From positions 558,001 through 622,000 of the forward strand of contig NZ_PYGA01000001.1 in the NCBI RefSeq assembly GCF_003014485.1: a stretch of 64,000 bases of DNA. The letters are read 5' to 3'. The position numbers were made by a program, and so were the translations under genes. This document shows positions 1-8,634 of the stretch, piece after piece; the first letter of the stretch is position 1; the number at the start of each line of letters is the position of its first letter. This DNA is from Murinocardiopsis flavida (lineage in GTDB: Bacteria; Actinomycetota; Actinomycetes; Streptosporangiales; Streptosporangiaceae). Below the pieces are notes generated by a model. It made no database searches. It was not told the DNA's origin and saw only the letters and a program-made list of their open reading frames with translations.

Positions 1-534
1 GGCGACCGGGCCGCCCGTGAGGCGGCGCCGCGGGATGTAGGGGCCCGAGGCCGGCGCGACGCCGTCGGGCAAGGGGTCGAGCCCGGTGTGCCCGGGGACG
101 TAGGCGTCGTGCGCGCCGCGCTCCACCGGCGAAATGGGAAGCAGGGTGCGGCGATCGCGCGGACTGTGCGGCGCCAGGGGCCGCCCGGCGACGACGTCGT
201 CCAGGCGGTCGCCGATCTGCGCGTAGTCGTCGAAGCCGATGACCTGCGCCTCGGGCAGGGCCTCGGCGAGCTCCGAGCCGTAGCGCTCGGCCATGCAGCC
301 GGCAGCGACCACCTTGGTGCCGTCTTCGGCGGCGTTCAGCAGGGCGTCGATTGAGTCCTGCTTGGCGGCGTCGATGAAGCCGCAGGTGTTGACGACGACG
401 ACGTCGGCGTCCTGCCCTTCGGCGTCGACAAGGTCCCAGCCGCCGGCGGACAGCCGCCCGGCGAGTTCTTCGGAGTCGACCTCATTGCGCGCGCACCCGA
501 GGGTGACGAGCGAGACCGTGCGGCGCGATGACAT
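1..534 (-). CDS. rimO: Ribosomal protein S12 methylthiotransferase RimO (N-terminal part)
   Basis: Radical-SAM enzyme that adds a methylthio group to the conserved aspartate of ribosomal protein S12. Only the first 178 codons are in the window; the frame is still open at base 1. The visible part is the UPF0004 domain, with its three iron-sulfur cysteines in the expected settings: TLGCARN near residue 14, VVNTCGF near 51 and AAGCMAERY near 80. The radical-SAM CxxxCxxC motif lies beyond the edge. The start is the ATG at 534, giving [14 protein letters not shown]. It lies downstream of the rodZ-like gene on the same strand, as in many actinomycetes. Confidence 0.93.
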   Translation of the reverse strand, partial: MSSRRTVSLVTLGCARNEVDSEELAGRLSAGGWDLVDAEGQDADVVVVNTCGFIDAAKQDSIDALLNAAEDGTKVVAAGCMAERYGSELAEALPEAQVIGFDDYAQIGDRLDDVVAGRPLAPHSPRDRRTLLPISPVERGAHDAYVPGHTGLDPLPDGVAPASGPYIPRRRLTGGPVA

Positions 535-660
535 AGCTTCCAAGGGTACGGGAGTCCGGTGGGGGCGGCGCTGCTGCCGCGTCCTCCAGGGTAGGCCGTC
601 CGCGACCGCGCTCACGCACGCGCCGGTCCGACCCCCAGCCCCGAAGCCCGGAACCGCAGG

Positions 661-1479
661 TCAGGACGTCGGACCGTCGGGGCCGACGGTGACCCGGGTC
701 ACCTTGCCCTTGGGGCCGGCCGGCCCGTGGTCCGCGCCGTTGACCGTGAGGCGCACCCCGCCCGCGTTGCCGAGGCTGAGCCGCAGCAGCTTCTCGCCGC
801 GCACGTCCCGGCTCTGCCCCGGCGTGAGCGTGCCGGTGAACAGGTCCTCGCCGTCGGCGGAGTCGACCCGCACCCAGGTCCGCTGGTCGGCGCTGAGCCT
901 GAGAGTGATCTGCTCCGCGGCGCGCTGCGCCTTCTCGCGTTCCCGTTGCGCCTCCTCCCGCCGCTGCTGCGCGGCGCGCTCCTGCTCGCGGCGCTCCGCT
1001 GCGCCGGTGCCGCCGGGGGGCTGCGGCCGCTCGTCGGCGCTGCCGGAGACGCCGCGCGCCACGGCCTCGGACCCGGCGTGCTCCTCCTGGCCGCCCTTCG
1101 GCCAGGCGTGCGCCGCGGCGAGGATCCCCGCCGTGGCGAGGGCGGCCGCGACGAAGATCGGCCACTTGCGGCGCTGCGCCTGCTCGAAGCCGGGCTGCGG
1201 CGCGGCGGCGAACAGCTCCTCCGGGCTGGCGGCCGTCTCGGGGCGGCCGGCGTGCTCGCGGTCGAAACGCTCGATGAGGGGGGCGGCGTCGACGCCGAGT
1301 TCGCGGCACAGCGAGCGGATGTGGCCGCGGGCGTAGAAGTCGCCGCCGCAGGGCGCGAAGTCGTCCGCCTCCATGGCTTCGAGGACCTGCTCGCGGATGC
1401 AGGTGCGTCCGCTCAACCCGGCGACCGTGTATCCGGCCTGTTCTCGGATCGCCGCAAGGGTCCGGCCGATCGTGCTCAA
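661..1479 (-). CDS. RodZ-like helix-turn-helix membrane protein
   Basis: Cytoskeleton/cell-shape type protein of 272 aa. An N-terminal HTH_25 domain (about residues 1-70, starting LSTIGRTLAAIREQAGYTV) is followed by one membrane segment near WPIFVAAALATAGILAAA. Then comes a charged Arg/Glu/Ala-rich stretch that looks coiled-coil, and a C-terminal DUF4115-like domain (from about ITLRLSADQRTWVRVDSADG). The start chosen is the TTG at 1479: the HTH begins exactly there and a purine-rich GGGAGGGAG lies just upstream. The frame stays open to 1620 but that extension is low-complexity. It sits between ftsK and rimO, the usual actinobacterial position. Confidence 0.85.
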   Translation of the reverse strand: MSTIGRTLAAIREQAGYTVAGLSGRTCIREQVLEAMEADDFAPCGGDFYARGHIRSLCRELGVDAAPLIERFDREHAGRPETAASPEELFAAAPQPGFEQAQRRKWPIFVAAALATAGILAAAHAWPKGGQEEHAGSEAVARGVSGSADERPQPPGGTGAAERREQERAAQQRREEAQREREKAQRAAEQITLRLSADQRTWVRVDSADGEDLFTGTLTPGQSRDVRGEKLLRLSLGNAGGVRLTVNGADHGPAGPKGKVTRVTVGPDGPTS

Positions 1480-1700
1480 ATGTCCGCTCCCTCCCCTGGT
1501 CCCCGGGTGCGAGCGCCCGGAGAGCCCCACTGGAGCCGACCCGCTGCGGAGTGGGGGTTGCGCACCCCCTGCGGCCTCCCCCGGCACCCCCGCGCGAACC
1601 GCTACTACGTCACTACCCACTGTGAGACGAACGGTGCGCGCGGAGACGCTGACACGCCCGGTGCCGGAGTCAAGAAACGGTCATGGGGTGACGCACGGCA

Positions 1701-4181
1701 TCAATCCCCCCGCAGCAGGGCGAGTGTGCCCGGAAGGTCATCGGGCTGGACGAGGACGTCGCGCGCCTTGGACCCCTCGCTGGGCCCCACGATGTCCCTG
1801 CTCTCCATCAGGTCCATGAGCCGCCCGGCCTTCGCGAAGCCGACCCGCAGCTTGCGCTGGAGCATCGACGTCGAGCCGAACTGGGTGGTCACGACGAGCT
1901 CCACGGCCTGGACCAGCAGGTCGAGGTCGTCGCCGACCTCCTCGTCGATCTCCTTCTTCTGGGCCTCGGCGGCGCCGACGTCCTCGCGGTAGCTGGGTTC
2001 GGCCTGCTTCTTGCAGTGGTCGACGATCGCCCGGATCTCCTTCTCCGACACCCAGGCGTTCTGCAAGCGGATGGGCTTGGAGGAGCCCATGGGCAGGAAC
2101 AGCGCGTCGCCCTTGCCGACGAGCTTCTCGGCGCCCGGCTGGTCGAGGATGACCCGGCTGTCCGAGAGGCTGGACGTGGCGAAGGCCAGCCGCGAGGGGA
2201 CGTTCGCCTTGATGAGGCCGGTCACGACGTCGACGCTGGGCCGCTGGGTGGCGAGCACCAGGTGGATGCCCGCGGCGCGGGCGAGCTGGGTGATGCGCAC
2301 GACGGAGTCCTCGACGTCGCGCGGGGCGACCATCATCAGGTCGGCCAGCTCGTCCACGATCACCAGCATGTAGGGGTAGGGCCGGTACTCGCGCTCGCTC
2401 CCCGGCGGGGCGACCAGTTCGCCCTTGCGCACGGCGGCGTTGAAGTCGTCGACGTGGCGGTACCCCGACGCGGCGAGGTCGTCGTAGCGGCGGTCCATCT
2501 CCCCCACGACCCACTGCAACGCGTCGGCGGCCTTCTTGGGGCTGGTGATGATGGGCGTGATGAGGTGCGGGATGCCCTCGTACATGGTGAGTTCGACCCG
2601 CTTGGGGTCGACCAGGATGAGCCGCACCTCGTCGGGCGTCGCCCGCATCATGATCGAGGTGATGAGCCCGTTGATGCAGGTGGACTTGCCGGCACCGGTG
2701 GCGCCCGCGACCAGGACGTGCGGCATCTTCGCCAGGTTCGCCACCACGTTGGCCCCCTCGACGTCCTTGCCGAGCCCCACCAGCATCGGGTGGTCGTCGG
2801 AGGTGGCGGCAGTGGAGGTCATGACGTCGCCGAGGCTGACGATGTCCTTGTCGGTGTTGGGGATCTCCACGCCGATGGCGGACTTGCCGGGGATGGGCGA
2901 GAGGATCCGCACGTCGGCGCTCTTGACCGACAGCGAGATGTTGCGGGTGAGCGCGGTGACCTTCTCCACCTTCACGGCGGGGCCGAGCTCGATCTCGTAG
3001 CGGGTCACCGTCGGGCCGCGGGTGAAGCCGGTGACCTCGGCGTCGATGTTGAACTGCTCCATGACCCCGGTGAGGGCCTCCACGACGACGTCGTTCGCCT
3101 TGGTGCGGGCCTTCACCGGGCTGCCCGGCTTGAGCAGCATCGGGGCAGGCAGCTCGTAGTCGCCGTCGACCACCCGGGAGGGGATCGACAGCTGCTCCAC
3201 CGCCGCGGGCGGCGGCGAGGGCTCCGGTGCGGGGCGCGGCTTGGGTTTGGTCTCGGGCGCCGTGTCGACGACGGGTGTGTCGTAGGGGCGCTCGTTGTCG
3301 CCGGCGACCGTCTCGACCTCGTCGGCGGGCGCGGCCCGCTTCTTCTTCGCGCGGGGGCGGGGCGGCGACTCCCCGTCGAGGATCCCCACCCCGGAGTCGG
3401 GCGAGTCGTCGCGCGCCATCATGGGGCCGAAGAGGTCGCGCAGGCGGTCGGGAATGCGGTAGATGGGGGTCGCCGTGACCACCAGCAGCCCGAACAGCAT
3501 CAGCATCACGAGCAGGATCCCGGTCACCCACGGGGTGAGGACCTGCGAGAGCGGGCCGGACGCCGCGAACCCGATCATGCCGCCCGCGCGGCGGATGGCG
3601 AGCTGGCCGTCGGACGGCCACGGGATGCCCTGCCCGATGTGGATGAGCCCGAGGAGGCCCACCAGCAGCGCGGTGGCGCCGATGAACAGCCGCCCGACGT
3701 CGGTCTCGCCGGTGCCGGGGGTGCGCATGAGCCGCCACGCGAACGGCAGGAACAGCAGCGGGAGCACCGGGGAGAACGTCCCGAAGGCGCCCACCACGAC
3801 CATGCGGGTCACTTCGAGGAGTTCGCCGTCGGTCTCCCACCACACGGCGGCGGCGATGAGCAGGCCCAGGGCGAGCAGCACCAGGCCCGCGCCGTCGCGG
3901 CGGAGGTCGGGATCGAGGTCGCGCGCGCTGCGGCCCACAGCGCGCGCCAGGCCGCCCACGGTGTGCGCGAGCAGTTTCCACAGCAGCAGCAGGCACTTGC
4001 CGAACCACAGGAAGAGGAACGCGACCGGGCCGTCCGAGGCGTTGGGGACGGGCTTCTTCGGCGGCGCCTTGCGCGTGCGTGCCGAGGAGCCCTGGGTTCG
4101 GCGCGGGGCGGTGGAGCTCTTCTTGCCCGCCCCTCCGCCGCCACCTGATCGCTGAGGGGTCTTGGGCGCACGGGTGGCCAT
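1701..4181 (-). CDS. ftsK: DNA translocase FtsK/SpoIIIE
   Basis: Septum-located ATPase that pumps chromosomal DNA and helps resolve it at division or sporulation. The N-terminal third has a basic leader and several membrane helices (for example around DGAGLVLLALGLLIAAAVWW). A Pro/Lys-rich linker follows, then the FtsK alpha/beta motor. Walker A is GATGAGKSTCING, Walker B is LVIVDELADLM, and the signature region is AAGIHLVLATQRPSVDVVTG. The C-terminal gamma winged helix (VVTTQFGSTSMLQRKLRVGF) reads FtsK-orienting sequences. Length of about 826 aa is normal for the family. The ATG at 4181 is used; an in-frame GTG at 4190 is the alternative. Confidence 0.96.
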   Translation of the reverse strand: MATRAPKTPQRSGGGGGAGKKSSTAPRRTQGSSARTRKAPPKKPVPNASDGPVAFLFLWFGKCLLLLWKLLAHTVGGLARAVGRSARDLDPDLRRDGAGLVLLALGLLIAAAVWWETDGELLEVTRMVVVGAFGTFSPVLPLLFLPFAWRLMRTPGTGETDVGRLFIGATALLVGLLGLIHIGQGIPWPSDGQLAIRRAGGMIGFAASGPLSQVLTPWVTGILLVMLMLFGLLVVTATPIYRIPDRLRDLFGPMMARDDSPDSGVGILDGESPPRPRAKKKRAAPADEVETVAGDNERPYDTPVVDTAPETKPKPRPAPEPSPPPAAVEQLSIPSRVVDGDYELPAPMLLKPGSPVKARTKANDVVVEALTGVMEQFNIDAEVTGFTRGPTVTRYEIELGPAVKVEKVTALTRNISLSVKSADVRILSPIPGKSAIGVEIPNTDKDIVSLGDVMTSTAATSDDHPMLVGLGKDVEGANVVANLAKMPHVLVAGATGAGKSTCINGLITSIMMRATPDEVRLILVDPKRVELTMYEGIPHLITPIITSPKKAADALQWVVGEMDRRYDDLAASGYRHVDDFNAAVRKGELVAPPGSEREYRPYPYMLVIVDELADLMMVAPRDVEDSVVRITQLARAAGIHLVLATQRPSVDVVTGLIKANVPSRLAFATSSLSDSRVILDQPGAEKLVGKGDALFLPMGSSKPIRLQNAWVSEKEIRAIVDHCKKQAEPSYREDVGAAEAQKKEIDEEVGDDLDLLVQAVELVVTTQFGSTSMLQRKLRVGFAKAGRLMDLMESRDIVGPSEGSKARDVLVQPDDLPGTLALLRGD

Positions 4182-4254
4182 GATGGGCACCCTACTAAGG
4201 ACCGGCCCGCCGAATCAGCGACCGCGCCCGGCGTGTCGCGGACCCGGCGGGCCG

Positions 4255-4338
4255 GGGACCCGGTGTGGGGGACCTGAGGTTGGGGATCTGGTGTCGGGGT
4301 CCTGAGGGCCGGGTCCTGAGGTCGGGGCCCCGGTGTCA
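4255..4338. repeat. 14-bp tandem repeat, six units
   Basis: Six consecutive units of exactly 14 bp, starting at 4255, 4269, 4283, 4297, 4311 and 4325. Each opens with GGG; two examples are GGGACCTGAGGTTG and GGGTCCTGAGGTCG. The last unit covers the stop codon of the phosphoesterase gene. No coding role is seen. The number of units could vary between strains. Confidence 0.8.
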
Positions 4339-5121
4339 GAACCCGCCGAGCAGCCCCCCGGCGTGGCTGACCGGCACTGTGTGGGTGACGCAGCCGGAGC
4401 CGGTCAGGACGTGCAGCAGGAACGCCGTCGGCTCCGCCAGGTAGCCCACCATCTGGTCGGGGCGCATGCGCAGTTCGCTCTGCCGGTAGGTGCTCGGCGC
4501 GAGCGCGAGGGTGCTCCCCGCGAACGCCGCGGTGATGGGCCGGTGGATGTGCCCGCCCAGGACGCGGGCGACGTGCGGGTGGCGGGCGACCACCTCGCCC
4601 AGTGCGTCGCCGTCGATGAGCCGCATCCCGTCGAGGAAGGGGATCCCCACGGGGATCGGCGGGTGGTGCAGGCACACGAACGCCGGGACGTCGGGGCGGC
4701 CCGCCAGGGCCTTGTCGAGGAAGTCGAGCTGGTCGGCGCCGAGCCGCCCCGAGCCCTCGCCCGGGATCAGGGAGTCGAGCACGACGACCGTCGCCTCGGG
4801 GTGCTCGACCGCGTAGTGCGCCTCGCCGCCGCCGCCGAGGCGGTCGGTGCCGCCGAAGGCGTCCAGCAGGGCGCCGCGGTCGTCGTGGTTGCCGGTGACC
4901 AGGTGCAGCGGGAGGGGGAACCCGTCGGTCAACTCGGCGAGCTGCGCGTACTCGTCGGGGCGGCCGTGGTCGGCCAGGTCGCCGGTGATGACGACGCAGT
5001 CGGGGAGGGGGTCCAGCGCGAGGACCCTGGCGAGCGCGCGGCCCAGTCCCGAGGCCGGCCCGGCGGCGAGCGCGCCGGTGGTGAGGTGCGGATCGCTGAT
5101 GTGGGCGATGGAGGCGGTCAT
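4336..5121 (-). CDS. Metallophosphoesterase (Icc/CpdA-like)
   Basis: Calcineurin-like phosphoesterase of 261 aa with the full dinuclear metal motif set: DPH in [10 protein letters not shown] near the N-terminus, GDL in [15 protein letters not shown] in [14 protein letters not shown] in [11 protein letters not shown] and GGHIHR. This matches the family of cAMP phosphodiesterase CpdA and related phosphodiesterases; the actual substrate cannot be told from sequence. The start is the ATG at 5121, because the phosphoesterase fold begins immediately ([13 protein letters not shown]). The longer in-frame extension is Arg/Gly-rich and unlikely to be translated. It is a single gene between ftsK and the Uma2 gene. 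Confidence 0.9.
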   Translation of the reverse strand: MTASIAHISDPHLTTGALAAGPASGLGRALARVLALDPLPDCVVITGDLADHGRPDEYAQLAELTDGFPLPLHLVTGNHDDRGALLDAFGGTDRLGGGGEAHYAVEHPEATVVVLDSLIPGEGSGRLGADQLDFLDKALAGRPDVPAFVCLHHPPIPVGIPFLDGMRLIDGDALGEVVARHPHVARVLGGHIHRPITAAFAGSTLALAPSTYRQSELRMRPDQMVGYLAEPTAFLLHVLTGSGCVTHTVPVSHAGGLLGGF

Positions 5122-5277
5122 GCGGACAGCCTGGACGCACCGGGGGCCGCGCACAAGCGCGTACTGCTGACAGCGAAACCGGCCACCCGCAGCACGGTCA
5201 CCGCCGCCGCGCACGCCAGCCCTTGCGGTGGTCGCCGCGCGCCCCACCGACACGTCTGTGCTCCGGGGGCTCGGTCG

Positions 5278-5856
5278 TCACATGTCGCCGACAGCGGTCA
5301 GGTCGACATCGATCGCGAAGGGGACACCGACCGTCAACCGGTCGTGGTGAATACCTGTGAGTCCGAACGACCGCGTTGCCTCGTCCAATTCGTAGACATA
5401 AACGACCGGCCGCTGCTCTTTCAGCTCGACCCGCCAGAAGTGCTCGATCCCCGCGTGCGCGTAAAGCTGAGGCTTGCGCTCCCGGTCCCGCTTCTCCGAC
5501 TCGGGCGAGACGACTTCGACTGCCAGAGTCACCGTTTCAACCGGGTAGGCCGTACGGCTGCCTTGTGTCTCGGCTCCATCGCGGACGACGATCACGTCGG
5601 GCTCAGGGCGCTGCCACTCGTCGAGAACCACCGAAATCTCCCGCCGGACGCGGTAACCGGGTACGAGGTGCGCCCTGAGTGCGGCGACCAGGAGGTCGAT
5701 CACCAGTGAGTGCAGGACGCTCTGCGGACTCACGAGGATGAGGCTCCCGTCGATGAGTTCGGTATGCGGAGGCAGTTCGGAAAGGCGATCAAGATCAGCG
5801 GGTCGGAACCCCTCTGGCGGCGGGACCATCCAATCAGGAACGGGCTGAGCGCCCAT
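5278..5856 (-). CDS. Uma2 family putative endonuclease-fold protein (DUF820)
   Basis: Protein of 192 aa of the Uma2/DUF820 family, which has a PD-(D/E)XK restriction-endonuclease fold and is very common in actinobacteria and cyanobacteria. Family marks are the N-terminal PPPEGF...LPPHTELIDGSLILVSP segment, the acidic position in RPEPDVIVV, and AVEVVSPESEKRDRERK with its E-x-V core. The biological role of the family is unknown. The ATG at 5856 is chosen because GGAGGG stands about five bases upstream; a TTG at 5868 is also in frame. Its promoter region borders the decayed CRISPR array. Confidence 0.85.
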   Translation of the reverse strand: MGAQPVPDWMVPPPEGFRPADLDRLSELPPHTELIDGSLILVSPQSVLHSLVIDLLVAALRAHLVPGYRVRREISVVLDEWQRPEPDVIVVRDGAETQGSRTAYPVETVTLAVEVVSPESEKRDRERKPQLYAHAGIEHFWRVELKEQRPVVYVYELDEATRSFGLTGIHHDRLTVGVPFAIDVDLTAVGDM

Positions 5857-5944
5857 CTCGCCCTCCAATGCCTGTCAGTACGGAACCGTCCCCGTGTTCG
5901 AAGAGATACGCACGAAGACAACACAAATATTACAGACAACAGGG

Positions 5945-6140
5945 AGACCGCCCCGCGTGCGCGGAGCGGCGGGTCTACACGAGCACGCACGGCGGTGTGA
6001 TCCCGGGACCGCCCGCGTGCGCGGAGAGGCGGGGCCAGTTGGACGAGTGGTCGGCCCCTGCTTTGTGGACCGCCCGCGTGCGCGGAGAGGCGGGCCTCGT
6101 GGACCACCCACCGCAGCGCCGCGAGGAGACCGCCCCGCGG
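5945..6140. CRISPR. Decayed type I-E CRISPR array (4 repeats, 3 spacers)
   Basis: Repeat-like blocks start at 5945, 6006, 6067 and 6127, so the period is 60-61 bp, as expected for type I-E (28-29 bp repeat, 32-33 bp spacer). Copies two and three (6006-6033 and 6067-6094) are identical over 28 bp with the core CCCGCGTGCGCGGAGAGG. Copy one has one extra C and one substitution. Copy four matches only its first dozen bases, then breaks off. The core forms the stem CCGCG-TG-CGCGG typical of I-E repeats. Spacers are 5974-6005, 6034-6066 and 6095-6126. A weaker match at 5883-5911, spaced 62 bp before copy one, may be a fifth copy. The leader side is not clear: bases 5905-5945 are AT-rich, but they also form the Uma2 promoter region. 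Confidence 0.72.
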
Positions 6141-6141
6141 C

Positions 6142-6459
6142 CCGCACCGGCTCGCCCACGTCGACACAACGGTGCGCATCCTGCTCGACGCCGGCTTCAC
6201 CGAGCGTGAGGCTGCGGGGGTCTCCCGGCTACTGGCGGCCCACGTCCTCTCCTCGGTCGAGGAGCACACCGCCGTCCGGCCTGCCGACGACACCGCCCCC
6301 GACGCCGCACCGCCGTTCCACGATGAACACCTCGCCGGCCATGAGCACCTGCGGCGCGTGGCGCCCTACTACGCGGGGCTCGGCGGGGACGACATCTTCG
6401 AACTGGGCATCGAGGTCATCCTCGACGGCCTCGCCCACCGGCACCTCCCGCGGAGTTGA
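6142..6459 (+). pseudogene. TetR-family regulator, C-terminal fragment
   Basis: The reading frame encodes only the ligand-binding C-terminal domain of a TetR/AcrR regulator. It includes the segment RILLDAGFTEREAAGVSRLL and ends with the typical DDIFELGIEVILDGLAHR. The DNA-binding helix-turn-helix half is absent. Upstream, the frame runs straight into the fourth, truncated CRISPR repeat, so the gene lost its 5' half at a junction inside the array. A GTG at 6172 could start a 95-residue product, but such a product would not bind DNA. It is read here as a remnant. Confidence 0.75.
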
Positions 6460-6565
6460 CCGGAGGACCCGCCCGGGCGCGGCCGACCCCGGGGCGGGCC
6501 GCCGGGGCGGGTCACCGGGGCAGGCCAGTCCGGCGAGGGCCGGAGCGTGCCCCCAGGACCTCCCC

Positions 6566-6931
6566 TCAGGACTTCGCCCCCTTGGGCTTCGCTTTGGTCT
6601 TCGTCCTGACCTGCGGCGTGATCTGCTGGCGCGCGATCAGGGTCAGGACGGCCAGGACCATGGCGTTCACCGCGGCGACCTGCTCGCCCGTGAACTCCAG
6701 GCCGTATCCGGCGAGGAGCGCGGCGACGGCGGTGATGAGACCGGTGAACGCTGCGGGGGCGATCGGGCGGGTGGTGAAGGCCGTGGCGACCGCGAATACC
6801 GCGGTCACGACGGCCACGATCAGTGGGGCGGTGGCGTCGGTGACGCCGGGGACACCGAACACGACGAGCAGCGACAGACTGGCCGAAACGACGGCGATGA
6901 TCAGGGCGGGCTCGTGCCCGAAGATCTTCAC
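6566..6931 (-). CDS. Holin-like small membrane protein
   Basis: Protein of 121 aa with a hydrophobic first half (two to three helices, for example ALIIAVVSASLSLLVVFG and PLIVAVVTAVFAVATAF) and a further helix around NAMVLAVLTLIA. It ends in a very basic tail, RTKTKAKPKGAKS. This size and layout fit phage holins that open the membrane for an endolysin, and the gene lies directly downstream of an endolysin on the same strand. The GTG at 6931 has AGGAG upstream. The assignment rests on topology and neighbourhood, not on a recognised holin motif. Confidence 0.65.
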   Translation of the reverse strand: MKIFGHEPALIIAVVSASLSLLVVFGVPGVTDATAPLIVAVVTAVFAVATAFTTRPIAPAAFTGLITAVAALLAGYGLEFTGEQVAAVNAMVLAVLTLIARQQITPQVRTKTKAKPKGAKS

Positions 6932-7128
6932 GGTGGGCTCCTGACAGTGTGCTCCTGGATGGCGGCGGGAACGCAGGCGCCCTGCGCTCCCGCGGGCGGA
7001 TGGGCGGCCGCAGCCCCCTTGCGGCCGGTTACCTCGAGAACTCGGATCGTCGGAATGGGGGTGCTCTCGCGGCCGGCGCGGCGGCCCGGGAACGGGGGGT
7101 CTCGGTATGGCGGGCGGTGCCCGCGTCC

Positions 7129-8115
7129 TCAACCCACGACCTTCTTCAGCGCGGCAGCCGACTCGGCGTCGTACTCGCCGTCGGCGACCAGGTCGGCCGC
7201 CCTCTGGAAGGCTTTCAATGCGCTGACGGTCTCGGCGCCCATCTCCCCGTCGGCGCCGAAGCGCGGCAGCCGGTGCCCCGCCTTCATCAGCGCCCGCTGG
7301 AGGCGCGCGACCCGCGTCCCCACCGAGCCCAGGCGCAGCGCCGGGGACCCCGACGGCGCCTTGACCTTCGCGGCGATGTGCATCTGGTGCTTGGCGTTGC
7401 CCTTGAGGTACTCGGTGAACGCGGACTCCGTCTTCGCCCCCCACTGGCCGTCGACCTCGGTCTTCACGGTGCCCTGCACCCACCTGACGCCCCTCAGCGT
7501 CTCGGGGCCGCCCTCGCCGTCCTCGGCGACGTGGCCGCTGACCGGCAGGTCCGACAGCCAGCGGAGGTAGTTCACGGCCTGCTGCTGCGAGCGCACCGAA
7601 CGGACCGTCGTCAGGCCGCCCCACGCCTGCGCACCGCCCCCGCCGGTGGAACCGCCGCCGCCCGCGTAGTTCGGGCGGCCGTAGCCGACGATCGTGGCGG
7701 CGGACCGGGTGCGGCGCGCGCACCGGTCGGACGTGTTGCCCTCGATGGTGTAGACGACACCGTTGGCGACCTTGGTGACGATGCCGATGTGGTCGATGGC
7801 CGCGACGCGGTTGGACCCGTTCCAGTCGAAGAACACGATGTCGCCGCGGCGGACGCCCCTGACGTCGGCGGTCCACCGGCCGGCCCGCTTGAACCGCTCG
7901 GCGTGCCACACGGTGTACGCGTAGTCGGTCGAGAAGCAGACGGCCTTGTGGTTTCCCGAGCGCCGCGCCCATTCGGTGATGGCCATGTTGCACCAGGGCT
8001 GCCGCCGGAAGCCGGAACCGTTCCGGGCGGCGTAATCCTTGGTGATGTCATTCGGGCGGCCGTGAATGCCGAGTGACTTCTCGGCCTCGTGGATCATCGC
8101 CTTGACGCCGGGCAT
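7129..8115 (-). CDS. Phage-type endolysin: CHAP amidase plus two peptidoglycan-binding domains
   Basis: Cell-wall hydrolase of 328 aa without a signal peptide. Residues about 1-150 form a CHAP cysteine peptidase/amidase: catalytic Cys in QPWCNMAITEW, His in AIDHIGIVTKV, and IEGNTS. A Gly-rich linker (YAGGGGSTGGGGAQAWGG) leads to two PG-binding domains, the last near LGSVGTRVARLQRALMKAG with DGEMGAETVSALKAFQRAA. This architecture is typical of actinophage lysins. The start ATG overlaps the stop of the preceding small ORF (TGATG), and a holin-like gene follows. No capsid, tail or integrase genes are nearby, so this is a lysis cassette without a phage. Confidence 0.88.
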   Translation of the reverse strand: MPGVKAMIHEAEKSLGIHGRPNDITKDYAARNGSGFRRQPWCNMAITEWARRSGNHKAVCFSTDYAYTVWHAERFKRAGRWTADVRGVRRGDIVFFDWNGSNRVAAIDHIGIVTKVANGVVYTIEGNTSDRCARRTRSAATIVGYGRPNYAGGGGSTGGGGAQAWGGLTTVRSVRSQQQAVNYLRWLSDLPVSGHVAEDGEGGPETLRGVRWVQGTVKTEVDGQWGAKTESAFTEYLKGNAKHQMHIAAKVKAPSGSPALRLGSVGTRVARLQRALMKAGHRLPRFGADGEMGAETVSALKAFQRAADLVADGEYDAESAAALKKVVG

Positions 8116-8291
8116 CAGGGCTCACCCTTTACGGCACCGAAGACGCCATTGGCGTCGGGCGGTCCGAACTCCTCGCGGAGCAGCAATTCCTCGTTGGGAT
8201 CGGTACTGCCGTTCCCGGTTTCACGCAGCAACTCCAGCTGCTCGTCCTGCGGGGCGTCTCCCCCTGTGGACGGCGAACGATCAGGCCCCAT
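8115..8291 (-). CDS. Small acidic protein upstream of the endolysin
   Basis: Protein of 58 aa rich in Glu/Asp (for example DEQLELLRETGNGSTDPNEE), with no membrane segment and no recognised domain. It is supported as a gene by a strong GGAGGAG five bases or so before the ATG at 8291 and by its stop overlapping the endolysin ATG at 8115, which suggests translational coupling. Its place at the head of a lysis cassette suggests a phage accessory gene; the function is unknown. Confidence 0.6.
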   Translation of the reverse strand: MGPDRSPSTGGDAPQDEQLELLRETGNGSTDPNEELLLREEFGPPDANGVFGAVKGEP

Positions 8292-8634
8292 GACTCCTCC
8301 AGGCTGTGGCCACAAAAATACTCCCGCACCGCGCGGGTGACCAGACCGGAAAACCCCCGGATAAAAGCAATTCCCGGCGCCCACAGCAGACTCCGGACAG
8401 CACACTCACCGGCACCATCCGCATACAGAATCCCACTGAAAGAATCCGCCGAAGACGATTCCACGACCGCAGGATAAGAACCCTGTATTTCACGCCGCCG
8501 CCGACCGAGATGGCGGTGGGCGGACAATCAGCGAAGCCCCGAGAGGAATCCCGTCACCCCCTCCAGCGCCCCCGACCGCCCCGCCACACCAGGCGAAGAA
8601 CCGCGCCCCGGCCCCCGCGGAGCACCCGCGCCGT
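8292..8634. other. Gap without a supported gene
   Basis: This stretch is a little less GC-rich than the surroundings. Short minus-strand frames (for example 8281-8493) have no ribosome binding site and no family features. It presumably holds the promoter of the lysis cassette and the end of the HxlR transcript. No clear hairpin or operator was identified. Confidence 0.4.

Noticed and set aside
5822-5850. GGACCATCC 61 bp before the weak first repeat at 5883, as a further CRISPR repeat
   Set aside because: It encodes the conserved PDWMVPPPEGF segment of the Uma2 protein; the match outside the first nine bases is poor.
5894-7570. Long plus-strand frame across the array, the TetR fragment and the lysis genes
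   Set aside because: It translates CRISPR repeats (PPRVRGAAG-like) and the antisense of the endolysin; no start signal and no family features.
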